64,000 bases of DNA from Hymenobacter sp. DG25B (lineage in GTDB: Bacteria > Bacteroidota > Bacteroidia > Cytophagales > Hymenobacteraceae), in assembly GCF_000801315.1 (NCBI RefSeq), contig NZ_CP010054.1, forward strand, positions 3,348,001 to 3,412,000, in the 5' to 3' direction. A program made the translations under genes and the position numbers. Below the pieces are notes generated by a model. The model was not told the DNA's origin. It did no database searches and saw nothing but the letters and a program-made list of their open reading frames with translations. This document shows positions 43,552 through 51,321 of the stretch, piece by piece. Positions within the stretch are counted from its first letter, which is position 1, and each line of letters opens with the position of its first letter.

Positions 43552-43584
43552 GGGAAATGGAAATTGAGGCCTGCCAGCTGATTT
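43552..43584 (+). repeat. Second copy of the dnaE 3' end
   Basis: 33 bases identical to 41867-41899 except one A/G. Homology stops abruptly at both edges, so this is not a longer decayed dnaE copy. It lies 72 bases after the stop of the exported protein gene. Confidence 0.85.
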
Positions 43585-43600
43585 TAGGCTTGCTTATGAG

Positions 43601-43655
43601 AGCCATGAATGGCGTAAACACTTGCAAAATGTAAGTAATTACGCCATTCATGGCT
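43601..43655. repeat. 17-bp perfect inverted repeat
   Basis: Arms 43601-43617 and 43639-43655 (AGCCATGAATGGCGTAA and its complement) with a 21-nt spacer, just after the duplicated dnaE end and 18 bases before the next gene. No T-run follows, so it looks more like an operator or element end than an intrinsic terminator. Confidence 0.7.
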
Positions 43656-43672
43656 TCGTAACTTATAGTATA

Positions 43673-44197
43673 ATGCTAAAATTTGCTACCCTATTATTCA
43701 GTGTGTTTGCCATAACGTTAAGCTGCGGACTAGTCAGTTGCCGCTCTACACCTCCAATATTGTTAAAGGGCGCCACTCCCCTCTACTCATTTAAGTCAGA
43801 TGCGGCCATCTGCTTTTCCGGGCGCCATAGTTTGTCGGATTCAAATCTGCCAGTAGCCCAGAAAGTGCAGCCCGCCTCACGCAAAAGGATACCGGCTAAA
43901 AGAATACAAGCTTATAGCAAATATTTAGCACCTGCTGTTGCCGCATCCAAGAACACACATACTTATACTAGAAAACACTTAGCTATTCAGAAACGCGTTT
44001 CTCCGTCTGCTTTCGCCTTGAATATCGTATTCATAAGCTTAAAAATCATAGGTATTTTAGCCGCCATAGCCATTTTTACGGTACTAGGTCTGGTTCTATT
44101 TCCTGTTAGCCCAGCACTAGGTATTGTTGCTTTTTTGGTGGTTTTGGGTGCATTATATAAGTTAACAGTGATTATTATCCAGCTTTTCTCAGCATAA
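43673..44197 (+). CDS. Small membrane lipoprotein of unknown function
   Basis: 174 residues from the ATG at 43673; an upstream in-frame ATG (43622) falls in the inverted repeat and precedes the signal, so it is unlikely. Signal and lipobox GLVSC near residue 28. Two hydrophobic helices at the C-terminus (FALNIVFISLKIIGILAAIAIFTVLGLVLF and LGIVAFLVVLGALYKL regions), with a Lys/Arg/Ser-rich soluble middle. More AT-rich than its neighbours. No family recognised. Confidence 0.6.
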   Translation: MLKFATLLFSVFAITLSCGLVSCRSTPPILLKGATPLYSFKSDAAICFSGRHSLSDSNLPVAQKVQPASRKRIPAKRIQAYSKYLAPAVAASKNTHTYTRKHLAIQKRVSPSAFALNIVFISLKIIGILAAIAIFTVLGLVLFPVSPALGIVAFLVVLGALYKLTVIIIQLFSA

Positions 44198-44347
44198 TCA
44201 TCAACTATGTAAGCTGGTTATCTTGACTTGCATCGACTGGCTTCCTTGCCCGAACACCAGCTAGACATGGTATATAGGAGTTGATAATCTTGTTTACTCC
44301 AGTAGACCGGCTGCCAAACTGGCCGACTGAACTTTCCGGCGCGCTCC

Positions 44348-44375
44348 TTGTTTGAACCGCAATCTGCTACCTTGC
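44348..44375 (+). promoter_or_regulatory. Probable promoter of trxA
   Basis: TTG at 44348-44350, 17-base spacer, then TACCTTGC at 44368-44375, one base off the TAnnTTTG consensus. About 56 bases upstream of the ATG. Confidence 0.45.
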
Positions 44376-44431
44376 AGACCTAAGCTTCGTAAGAAGCATT
44401 TTCAACGTCACCACAACAAACCCCTTTTATC

Positions 44432-44761
44432 ATGGGACATAAAGCCATCGAAATTACCGATGCCAACTTCGACCAGATCATCAACTCCGACAAACCCGTG
44501 CTCGTGGATTTCTGGGCCGAGTGGTGTGGCCCATGCCGCATGGTAGGTCCGGTAGTAGAAGAGCTGGCCGGGGAATACGAAGGCAAAGCCGTTATCGGCA
44601 AAGTAGACGTAGACGCAAACCCGCAGACTTCGGCCAAATTTGGCATCCGCAGCATTCCTACGCTGCTGGTGTTCAAAAACGGCCAGGTAGTAGATAAGCA
44701 GGTAGGTGCTGTACCAAAGCACGTACTGGCACAGAAGCTGGATGCGCAGGTAACGGCGTAA
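44432..44761 (+). CDS. trxA: Thioredoxin
   Basis: 109 residues, canonical size. Redox motif [11 protein letters not shown] (Cys32/Cys35 in E. coli numbering), buried Asp in VLVDFWAEW, cis-proline segment [14 protein letters not shown]. Cytoplasmic disulfide reductant. Monocistronic between a candidate promoter and a very strong terminator. Confidence 0.98.
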   Translation: MGHKAIEITDANFDQIINSDKPVLVDFWAEWCGPCRMVGPVVEELAGEYEGKAVIGKVDVDANPQTSAKFGIRSIPTLLVFKNGQVVDKQVGAVPKHVLAQKLDAQVTA

Positions 44762-44780
44762 GCTGTTTCCTTATCCACTA

Positions 44781-44827
44781 CCAACAAAAAGCCCTGCTCC
44801 GTTCTCCGGAGCAGGGCTTTTTGTTGG
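44781..44827. terminator. Bidirectional terminator
   Basis: Perfect 21-bp inverted repeat 44781-44801 / 44807-44827 (core GCCCTGCTCCG) with a 5-nt loop, between trxA and the convergent TonB gene; the strongest hairpin in the window. Confidence 0.95.
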
Positions 44828-44846
44828 CAGGCATTTTCGGTATCCT

Positions 44847-45800
44847 TTAATAATGCGGCCCCGGGAAACCGGCCTGCGCCTCGGTTGGGAGAATGCGCGG
44901 CGGGTGTGCCCCACCAAACAGGTTAAAGTTGGGGGCAAAGGAAATAGGCACCGTGTAAGTAACGGCCGTGGGCACATTGTACTCGCGGCCGGGCCGAAAC
45001 TGCGGCAGGCTGGCCACCACGCGGCGGGCCTCATTATCGGCCTCAGGAGCCAGACCGCGCACTACGCGCACCTGCCCTACATGCCCGTCCTCATCCACCG
45101 TGTAGGAAACGTATACTTTGCCGGAAATGCCTTTGCGGCGCGTGTCGCGGGGGTAGTTGGTATTGCGGGCCAGGAAATCCAGCAGGGCGGTTTCGCCGCC
45201 GGGGAATTCGGGTTTTACGTGCCGCTGCAGCTTGCCTACGTAAGGGGAGCCATCGGTGTTAAAGAAGATGAGGGCGGGGCCTTTGCTGCGGTCCAGCAAC
45301 TCAATGGAGCTCAGTTGCCCGGTGCTATAATAGTAGCGCCACTCGCCTACCGGCCGGCCGTAGAGGTAGCGGCCCTCCGAGCGCTTTTGCCCGTTCCGGT
45401 GCACCGTTACCCAGCGGCCTACGCGCTGACCTTCTTCATACTGGCCCCGCTCACTTACTTTGCCGTTGTCATACCAGGCCACGTAAACGCCTTCGGGCTC
45501 ATCATCATGAAAGTGCACCTGGCTGGCTTTGGAGCCGTTGGGATGATACCAGGTGAAGATGCCATTGCGCAGGGGCGGCTCGGTGCTGAGAAAGGTGCCG
45601 CGCAGGAGCAGCACACCATTCAGGGCATAATCCCGCATGGCATAACCGGCTTCTGTCTTTCGCTCAATAATACGGTAGTGGGTGGCGCTGTCGGGAATGG
45701 TTTCCTCGTCCTGGTCATTGAGATAAACGGCCGGCATACTCTGGCTATGCCCCCATTGCGGCAGCAGCCAGATGATTAAGACCGTAATAATTGCTCTCAT
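44847..45800 (-). CDS. MORN-repeat protein with C-terminal TonB domain
   Basis: 317 residues with a signal peptide (cleavage near GHSQ). Residues ~70-200 hold MORN-like repeats (GIFTWYHPNGSKASQVHFHDD, GVYVAWYDNGKVSERGQYEEG, GRWVTVHRNGQKRSEGRYLYG), as in YwqK-type proteins. Residues ~215-295 are a TonB C-terminal domain (YPRDTRRKGISGKVYVSYTVDEDGHVGQVRVVRGL, AVTYTVPISF). There is no membrane anchor or ExbB/ExbD partner, so it is probably a periplasmic binding or scaffolding protein rather than an energy transducer. Some annotations call such proteins antitoxins of a YwqK type, which I do not adopt. Confidence 0.88.
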   Translation of the reverse strand: MRAIITVLIIWLLPQWGHSQSMPAVYLNDQDEETIPDSATHYRIIERKTEAGYAMRDYALNGVLLLRGTFLSTEPPLRNGIFTWYHPNGSKASQVHFHDDEPEGVYVAWYDNGKVSERGQYEEGQRVGRWVTVHRNGQKRSEGRYLYGRPVGEWRYYYSTGQLSSIELLDRSKGPALIFFNTDGSPYVGKLQRHVKPEFPGGETALLDFLARNTNYPRDTRRKGISGKVYVSYTVDEDGHVGQVRVVRGLAPEADNEARRVVASLPQFRPGREYNVPTAVTYTVPISFAPNFNLFGGAHPPRILPTEAQAGFPGPHY

Positions 45801-45887
45801 GGCCGCCCAGCTAAGTACGAAACCCTTAAATATACAAAATTGTATTAAACACAGCTTATGGATTTATACTGATACCACAAAAATAAG

Positions 45888-45924
45888 TTTTCCGCCTTGC
45901 CGGAAGGCCCGGCAAGGCGGAAAA
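45888..45924 (-). terminator. Hairpin after the large secreted-protein gene
   Basis: Perfect 16-bp inverted repeat 45888-45903 / 45909-45924 (core CCGCCTTGCCGG), 7 bases after the stop codon; it probably ends transcription from 45931-48900. The T-run is within the stem. Confidence 0.75.
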
Positions 45925-45930
45925 GCGGTT

Positions 45931-48900
45931 TTATTCTTTCACGAAGCGGAACTGTTCTAGTCCGTTAGCACTAGTAATTTGCACTAAGTATATACCGCGC
46001 CGCAAGCTGGCTACTGATAAGGGCACGGCTGTGGTAGTATTGGTCTCGGTAGCGGCTATCTGCTCGGCACACAAGCGGCCGGCAGCATCCAGAATGCGGA
46101 TAGCCGTGCGCGGCTGCACCGCCCGGAAGCTAACCGTCAGCTGGTCAGAAGCAGGTACCGGCCAAGCCGTTAGCTGCACATTCCGGGCGGCACTATGTAC
46201 TGTTACCACCGGAAATTGATAAACAGAGCCATCATTATCTACCTGCTCCAGGCGGTAGTAGCGCGTGGTTTCCGTGCCCAGGAAGGCATTTTTGTCTACG
46301 TGCGCATAGCTGGTAATAGAAGTGGCGGCGCCCCGGGCCTGGTAGGTGCCAATGGCCTGGAAGGTGCGACCATCGGTAGAAACCTGCACTTCAAATTTCT
46401 TGCAGTCCCGCTCCTGGGCGGTTTGCCACGTTAATTGCACATTCTGGTTAGGCAGCAGCCGGGCCTTAAAGCTGATCAGCTCAATGGGCAGGGGGTTACG
46501 CATGGAGCCACTACCAAACGTAACGGGCGTAAAGGCTGCGGTAATGGGCAGGGCTGAACCAGAGGTAAGGTAGCGCTCCACGGTATTGGGCAATGCTTCC
46601 TGGCCGTAGCTCTGCCAGAATGACCCATCGAACCCGGCCACGCGCAGATCTTTCTGAGCATCGGCTGTTTCGGATATGTCACTGTAAGGCAAGGTATAGT
46701 AGAGCCGCAGGAAGGCGTTGCCCGTACCGGCTACCCGGCGCACATTCCAGTACTGTTGCTTGCTTACCTTCATCAGGCCGGAACCGGTTGCGAAAGAAGA
46801 AGAAGAAGGTGGCGAAAAACGATAGGTATTCATCTCAAACGTGGCTACCTCCGTGTTTTCCGGCCGTACGCCTGCTATCTGCAGCCCATCGGTGTTCCCA
46901 ATTGGGAATGTATACATGGTAGCAGAGTTGCCAACATCCCGACGCATAGCGCCATCTACATAGCTGTTGTCACTGGCGTCCTGCCAGGCACCCTGAATTC
47001 CCAGCGTAAGCACCTCACCATTCGTTATCAGATTACCCTTTTTCAGGCTAAGCATACCCTGAATAGTTAAGGCTTCACTAAGCGTAACGTTAGCTACCGG
47101 ATTGTTTATTACCAGCTCCCCATTGGTGGTCAGGTTGTTGGGTAGGCCGCTCCCAGTTACCTGGGCACCTCCAGCTCCGGTATAGATATAGGTAGCTCCG
47201 GCATTAAAGGTGCGTATGCCGGTAGTTTGAATATTGCCTTTGCTGCCAGTCTTCGCGATGCCCTGCGTATGGCCAATCATGAGCGTAGCACCCGTTTTCA
47301 GGTTAAATTTCCCACCGGTGGTTGTAGAGTTCGTCAGCAATTCATAAGTACCCATATTTAGCGTAGTCCCGGCATTAACCGAAACATTCACCCGGCCCCG
47401 TATGGTAGCATTGTTATTGGTATTGATGTAGTCCTGCTGCTTTCCGCCATCAAAAATGAGGCTTGCCACCGTGGAGGCATTACTGATGGAAGCTGTTTCT
47501 TCCAGCGAGCTATTATTATCCATCACCAGGTTGCCCCGTACATGCAGCTCGCCGGTGGCAGCATCGGTGCTGGAGGCGCCGCCGCTTACAATCAGCTTGG
47601 CGCTGCTACGCAGGTGGGTAGTGCCGCTTACAATTAAGGTACCGGGACCGGTAGAAGTGGAATTAGCAATTTTAAAGGTCCCGTTCAGGTCAAAATCCCC
47701 GGCTACCTTAACTGTTTGGCTACCGGCAGATGAGCCCGTTAACGACACGTTCACAATGCCTCCCAACTGCTCATAGCTACCAATATTCATGGTTTTATTC
47801 TGACTGTTTTTGGGAGCCAACAGCTCTAGCTCTCCCTGCCCGGTACTACGCACACTGAGCTTGCCGGCAATACTCATGTTGTTGGAAGAATTGAGCAGAA
47901 ACACATTAACTGAGCTACTTACAGCAAAGTTGGGCGTATTCCAGATGATGTTGCCGAAGGCCTGGCCATCATTCCCCGCAAACTTTGCTACGTTCTTTAT
48001 ACCATTTATTTCCAGCGTGGAAGTCGGATTCCAGGTAGCCAGTGGCAGCTTGCCGCCGTTAGCGGCATACACGTAGTACCCCGTGGCCCCTACTGCCATG
48101 GTAGCGCCGCTGTTCATTACTATATCTGTAGCGGTAGCATTATCAATCCACTGGCCATCCAGCTCCATATCTACCACCCCCGCTTTATCAGCAATAGTTA
48201 AAATGGCCGGAGAAGTGCGTTGAATAAGGCCGCCCTCCAGAATGTGCGTAGCCGCAAGCGTAGCAGCAGCTTGGATGGTAAGCAGGCCTCCACTATTTAC
48301 GGTTACGTCAGAAAAAGAAGCGCCTGCTCCTGTTATGGAAAGCTCGGCATCATCACTCACGGATATAGGCCCTGCCACAATACCCTGGTTTACTCCCGTT
48401 ACTTGCAAAGTAGCTGCTGAATTGAGGCTGATACTGCCCAAGGCGGAAGAATTTTTCAGCACAGCCAAGGCACCATTCTGCAAGGAAGTAGTTCCGAAGG
48501 AGGCAAATTTAGTGTCGATGGAGAGGGTTGCACCAACGCCATCTACCACCACATTAGTACAATTCAGCTTTCCGGTTACAGTAAGCTGGCCTACCAGAGA
48601 GCTGGTTTCCTTCTTCACAATGATTTTCGCAAAAGCAAGGCTATTACTGTTATCAGAATAGGTCTTGGTATGGCGCAGAGTAAAGGTTTTTGTGAGGTTG
48701 AGGGGCGTAGTACCATTCGGTTTCCAGCCTGTTGCGGTATACACTTCCCACCCAGCGGTATTCAGAAAATCCGACTGGTTGTTGGAAATGGAAGAACGGT
48801 ATTCGCCAATATTTTGGGCGAAGGCGGCAGTATGCCCCAGAAGCAGCAGAGCCAACCCCATCAGCCCACGACCCAACCGAGAAGTAGAAGTAGCATTCAT
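45931..48900 (-). CDS. Large secreted protein with type IX secretion C-terminal sorting domain
   Basis: 989 residues from the ATG at 48900 (MNATSTSRLGRGLMGLALLLLGHTAAFAQ); the in-frame upstream frame lacks a signal at its start. The long middle part (~60-650) is made of short imperfect Ser/Thr/Gly/Asn-rich beta units (SLQNGALAVLKNSSALGSISLNS, TVNSGGLLTIQAAATLAATHIL) as in beta-helix surface proteins. A conserved domain (~660-850) includes FPIGNTDGLQIAGVRPEN. The end (~900-989) is a T9SS type A sorting domain (AWPVPASDQLTVSF, IRILDAAGRLCAEQI, SLRRGIYLVQITSANG, FRFVKE). It is exported by the type IX system to the cell surface or medium. Confidence 0.9.
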   Translation of the reverse strand: MNATSTSRLGRGLMGLALLLLGHTAAFAQNIGEYRSSISNNQSDFLNTAGWEVYTATGWKPNGTTPLNLTKTFTLRHTKTYSDNSNSLAFAKIIVKKETSSLVGQLTVTGKLNCTNVVVDGVGATLSIDTKFASFGTTSLQNGALAVLKNSSALGSISLNSAATLQVTGVNQGIVAGPISVSDDAELSITGAGASFSDVTVNSGGLLTIQAAATLAATHILEGGLIQRTSPAILTIADKAGVVDMELDGQWIDNATATDIVMNSGATMAVGATGYYVYAANGGKLPLATWNPTSTLEINGIKNVAKFAGNDGQAFGNIIWNTPNFAVSSSVNVFLLNSSNNMSIAGKLSVRSTGQGELELLAPKNSQNKTMNIGSYEQLGGIVNVSLTGSSAGSQTVKVAGDFDLNGTFKIANSTSTGPGTLIVSGTTHLRSSAKLIVSGGASSTDAATGELHVRGNLVMDNNSSLEETASISNASTVASLIFDGGKQQDYINTNNNATIRGRVNVSVNAGTTLNMGTYELLTNSTTTGGKFNLKTGATLMIGHTQGIAKTGSKGNIQTTGIRTFNAGATYIYTGAGGAQVTGSGLPNNLTTNGELVINNPVANVTLSEALTIQGMLSLKKGNLITNGEVLTLGIQGAWQDASDNSYVDGAMRRDVGNSATMYTFPIGNTDGLQIAGVRPENTEVATFEMNTYRFSPPSSSSFATGSGLMKVSKQQYWNVRRVAGTGNAFLRLYYTLPYSDISETADAQKDLRVAGFDGSFWQSYGQEALPNTVERYLTSGSALPITAAFTPVTFGSGSMRNPLPIELISFKARLLPNQNVQLTWQTAQERDCKKFEVQVSTDGRTFQAIGTYQARGAATSITSYAHVDKNAFLGTETTRYYRLEQVDNDGSVYQFPVVTVHSAARNVQLTAWPVPASDQLTVSFRAVQPRTAIRILDAAGRLCAEQIAATETNTTTAVPLSVASLRRGIYLVQITSANGLEQFRFVKE

Positions 48901-49129
48901 GGAAATAGTGAATAAGGATGAGAAAACTCCAATAGCGCCTACTTCAGTAGCAGACGGAACAACCTTATTCCCTAAATTCACTAACAGCTGGGATAAAGGC
49001 TATTTGATGTAATAATATGTATATTTTTTCTCCATCAAAATAAAAATAAGTAAATAATTTGATATTATTATTACATTTATATCATTCCGAAAAAGTACAA
49101 TCAGCTGCAACTGCTGCCAGAACATAGAA

Positions 49130-49167
49130 AAAGCCTGATATGGCGCCGTAGCGCCATATCAGGCTTT
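49130..49167 (-). terminator. Terminator of the Lrp gene
   Basis: Perfect 17-bp inverted repeat 49130-49146 / 49151-49167 (core GCCTGATATGGCGC) with a 4-nt loop and a T-rich tract on the minus strand, 22 bases after the stop codon. Confidence 0.92.
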
Positions 49168-49188
49168 AGTAAATTGGTTTGCAATATG

Positions 49189-49653
49189 TTACACCAGCTG
49201 GATAGGGCGGTTCAGGGTTTCTTCCAGGGAAATGAGCGTTTCGGTACGTTCAATGCCATCAATCAGCTGAATTTTATCGTGCAGCACTTCGCGCAAATGG
49301 TTGGTGTCGCGGCATATGATGCGGGCAAACAGGCTATAGTTGCCGGTGGTGTAGTAGATGCTCAGGATTTCGGGAATGGCTTTCAGCTGCTCGGCTACGC
49401 TGTTATACACGGAGCTTTTGTTTAGATAAATGCCCAGGAAGGCATTGATATCATAGCCCAGCTGGGCATAGTCGATGTTTAGGGTAGCGCCCTTCACAAT
49501 GCCTAGCTCCTCCATGCGGGACATGCGTACGTGCACGGTTCCGCCTGATACATGCACCTTCCGGGCAATTTCAGTGTATGGCATCTTCGCATCGTCGATA
49601 AGCAGAGCCAGAATCTTTCGATCTGTCTCATCAAGTTCATAATTACGAGCCAT
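49189..49653 (-). CDS. Lrp/AsnC family transcriptional regulator
   Basis: 154 residues from the ATG at 49653 (MARNYELDETDRKILALLI). N-terminal winged helix-turn-helix (TEIARKVHVSGGTVHVRMSRMEELGIVKG), then the RAM effector domain (GIYLNKSSVYNSVAEQLKAIPEILSIYYTTGNYSLFARIICRDTNHL). These proteins sense amino acids and act as octamers on chromosomal targets. The isoaspartyl peptidase downstream on the other side of the tRNA-like gene is on the same strand, but 500 bases of structured sequence lie between, so regulation of it is only possible, not shown. Confidence 0.93.
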   Translation of the reverse strand: MARNYELDETDRKILALLIDDAKMPYTEIARKVHVSGGTVHVRMSRMEELGIVKGATLNIDYAQLGYDINAFLGIYLNKSSVYNSVAEQLKAIPEILSIYYTTGNYSLFARIICRDTNHLREVLHDKIQLIDGIERTETLISLEETLNRPIQLV

Positions 49654-49762
49654 TTTTGAAATGTATGATTGAGAAATTTTTAACAAACTAACTGTTTATA
49701 TAAAAACAGTGTAAATTTTAATCTGATTACCTGCAATAATTTTATTATTAAGAGCAAGTACC

Positions 49763-49770
49763 TACATTTG
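49763..49770 (+). promoter_or_regulatory. -7 element (TACATTTG) for the tRNA-like gene
   Basis: Exact TAnnTTTG on the plus strand, 32 bases before the 5' end of the tRNA-like sequence; no TTG at the usual -33 distance. Confidence 0.45.
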
Positions 49771-49802
49771 TCATAATCAAACGCAAGCGGCGTTGATCAT
49801 AT

Positions 49803-49917
49803 TGTAGGATGATGGAATTGGCAGACATACCCTCCTCTCTCGGGGGTGGAGATTCGGGAAAAACTGGTCCGGCGGCCGGCTAACTACTCCGTGGAGGTTC
49901 GAGCCCTCCTTCTACAG
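49803..49917 (+). tRNA. tRNA-like gene: class II body, CUC anticodon, 46-nt variable region
   Basis: All core pairings are present: acceptor 49803-49809 with 49910-49916 (one G-U), U8 (49810), D arm ATG/CAT (49812-49814 / 49826-49828) with the tRNA-Leu-like loop GAATTGGCAGA, anticodon stem CCCTC/GGGGG (49830-49834 / 49842-49846), T arm GGAGG/CCTCC (49893-49897 / 49905-49909) with loop TTCGAGC. Oddities: the anticodon loop CTCTCTC puts CUC at 34-36 (a Glu codon, GAG) although the body looks like tRNA-Leu; base 37 is U rather than a purine; the discriminator is G, not the A of tRNA-Leu; the variable region is 46 nt (49847-49892, foot GGAG/CTCC), far longer than 12-20; and CCA is not encoded. 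It could be a functional non-standard tRNA, a tRNA-derived RNA or a decayed tRNA. Confidence 0.6.
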
Positions 49918-49956
49918 CAACATCTTTTAGGTGGATTATGTGTGGGATTAACATGG

Positions 49957-50014
49957 GAACGTATCTGGGTGGGTGCGTTCTTTTCTAGAGGGCTGCATCT
50001 GGGTGGGTGCAGCC
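49957..50014 (+). ncRNA. Twin hairpins with identical loops after the tRNA-like gene
   Basis: Hairpin 1 is 49957-49980 (stem GAACGTA/TGCGTTC), hairpin 2 is 49991-50014 (stem GGCTGCA/TGCAGCC). Both are 24 nt, with the same 10-nt loop TCTGGGTGGG and different but fully complementary stems. Each is followed by a T-rich run (49981-49984 and 50015-50023). They could be tandem terminators of the tRNA-like transcript. Loop identity with stem covariation suggests that the loop itself is functional, for example bound by a protein or RNA. Confidence 0.65.
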
Positions 50015-50100
50015 TTTCTTTTTGTACCCCAGCCAAAAGCTCCCCGCTGAAAAATGCTGCAAAGGTCCCTTTTTTCCGGTACAAAAGCCACGTGCCACAG

Positions 50101-50141
50101 AAAAAAGCCCCGCAAGCATCAGAGTAGCTGGCGGGGCTTTT
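50101..50141 (-). terminator. Terminator of the isoaspartyl peptidase gene
   Basis: Stem GCCCCGC (50107-50113) / GCGGGGC (50131-50137), extended by A-T pairs, with A6 at 50101-50106 giving a T-run on the minus strand. Confidence 0.85.
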
Positions 50142-50162
50142 GGTTGCATGGCGCGGGCAGCG

Positions 50163-51272
50163 CTAATCTTTATATATCAGAATCTGGCTTTTCCCATCGG
50201 CTTTAATAAAGCCGCGGTACATGCCTTCGGAGTTAAAGGGCATTGCCAAGTTGCCTTGGCGGTCCAGGGCTATCAGGCCACCATCACCCCCCATTTTGCC
50301 TACTTTATCAATGGTAGCCTGTGCGGCCTGGGCCAGCGGCTTCTGCTGATACTCTACCCGGGCGGCTACATCCCGCGCTACCGTAGCCCGGATAAAGTAC
50401 TCGCCCCAGCCCGTGCACGACACGGCGCAGGAGTTATTATCAGCGTAAGTACCGGCCCCAATGATGGGCGCATCGCCCACGCGGCCGTAGCGCTTGTTGG
50501 TCATGCCACCGGTGCTGGTGGCGGCGGCCAGGTTGCCGAACTGGTCCAGCGCCACGGCGCCTACGGTACCGTATTTTTTGCCTTCGGTGAAGATATTATT
50601 CTCCGGCAGGCTGCCCTGCGCTTTGCCGGCCTTCATTTTCATCTTGACTTTTTTAGGCGCCTCCGCGGCTTTGGTGGGGGCATTCAGCTGGTCGGGCGTG
50701 CCGGCGGTTTTCTCCTCCTGCAGCGCTTTCTGCAGTTGCTGGTGGCGGGCCTCGGTGTAGAAATACTGGGCCGGCACTATTTCCAATCCTTTTTCCTTGG
50801 CAAAGGTTTCGGCGCCGGGCCCTACCATCATCACGTGCTCCGACTTCTCCATTACGGCGCGGGCGGCGGTAATGGGGTTGCGGATGACGGTGACGCCCGC
50901 TACCGAACCGGCTTTCAGCGTTTGACCTTCCATAATAGCGGCGTCCATCTCATTGCGGCCCTCGTGGGTAAACACGGCGCCTTTGCCGGCATTAAATAAG
51001 GGAGAGTCCTCCATTACCCGCACGGTAGCCTCTACCGCATCCAGCGAGGTGCCGCCCTTTTTCAGAATAGCATAGCCGGCTTGCAGGGCCTGGTCCAGCA
51101 CCTGCTGATAGGCTTTTTCCTTTTCCGGCGTCATCAGGGCCCGGGTAATGGTACCAGCACCGCCGTGGATAACCAGCGTAATGCGGCTGGGGTCGGGCGC
51201 GGCCGTTTGCGCCTGACTAACGGCCGGGCTCAGCAGCAGTACCGTGCTCAGCAAAAACAATAGCTTTTTCAT
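50163..51272 (-). CDS. iaaA: Isoaspartyl peptidase / L-asparaginase (Ntn hydrolase)
   Basis: 369 residues with a signal peptide (MKKLLFLLSTVLLLSPAVSQAQ), so periplasmic or exported. The fold signatures are HGGAGTI, LFNAGKGAVFTHEGRNEMDAAIM, and the autocleavage site KKYGTVGAVALD with the nucleophilic Thr (about residue 237), then GDAPIIGAGTYADN. Cleavage gives alpha and beta subunits, and the mature enzyme hydrolyses beta-aspartyl dipeptides and asparagine. The alpha-chain linker (LPTKAAEAPKKVKMKMKAG region) is Ala/Lys-rich. It lies 49 bases downstream of dsbD on the same strand. Confidence 0.95.
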   Translation of the reverse strand: MKKLLFLLSTVLLLSPAVSQAQTAAPDPSRITLVIHGGAGTITRALMTPEKEKAYQQVLDQALQAGYAILKKGGTSLDAVEATVRVMEDSPLFNAGKGAVFTHEGRNEMDAAIMEGQTLKAGSVAGVTVIRNPITAARAVMEKSEHVMMVGPGAETFAKEKGLEIVPAQYFYTEARHQQLQKALQEEKTAGTPDQLNAPTKAAEAPKKVKMKMKAGKAQGSLPENNIFTEGKKYGTVGAVALDQFGNLAAATSTGGMTNKRYGRVGDAPIIGAGTYADNNSCAVSCTGWGEYFIRATVARDVAARVEYQQKPLAQAAQATIDKVGKMGGDGGLIALDRQGNLAMPFNSEGMYRGFIKADGKSQILIYKD

Positions 51273-51321
51273 ACAGACGACAGGGAAAGCAGATGAAAGG
51301 GAGAAACTGCGAAACAGAAAC

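Noticed and set aside
44847..45800. Naming of the MORN/TonB protein as an antitoxin
   Set aside because: The YwqK-type label rests on MORN repeats only; there is no toxin gene beside it.
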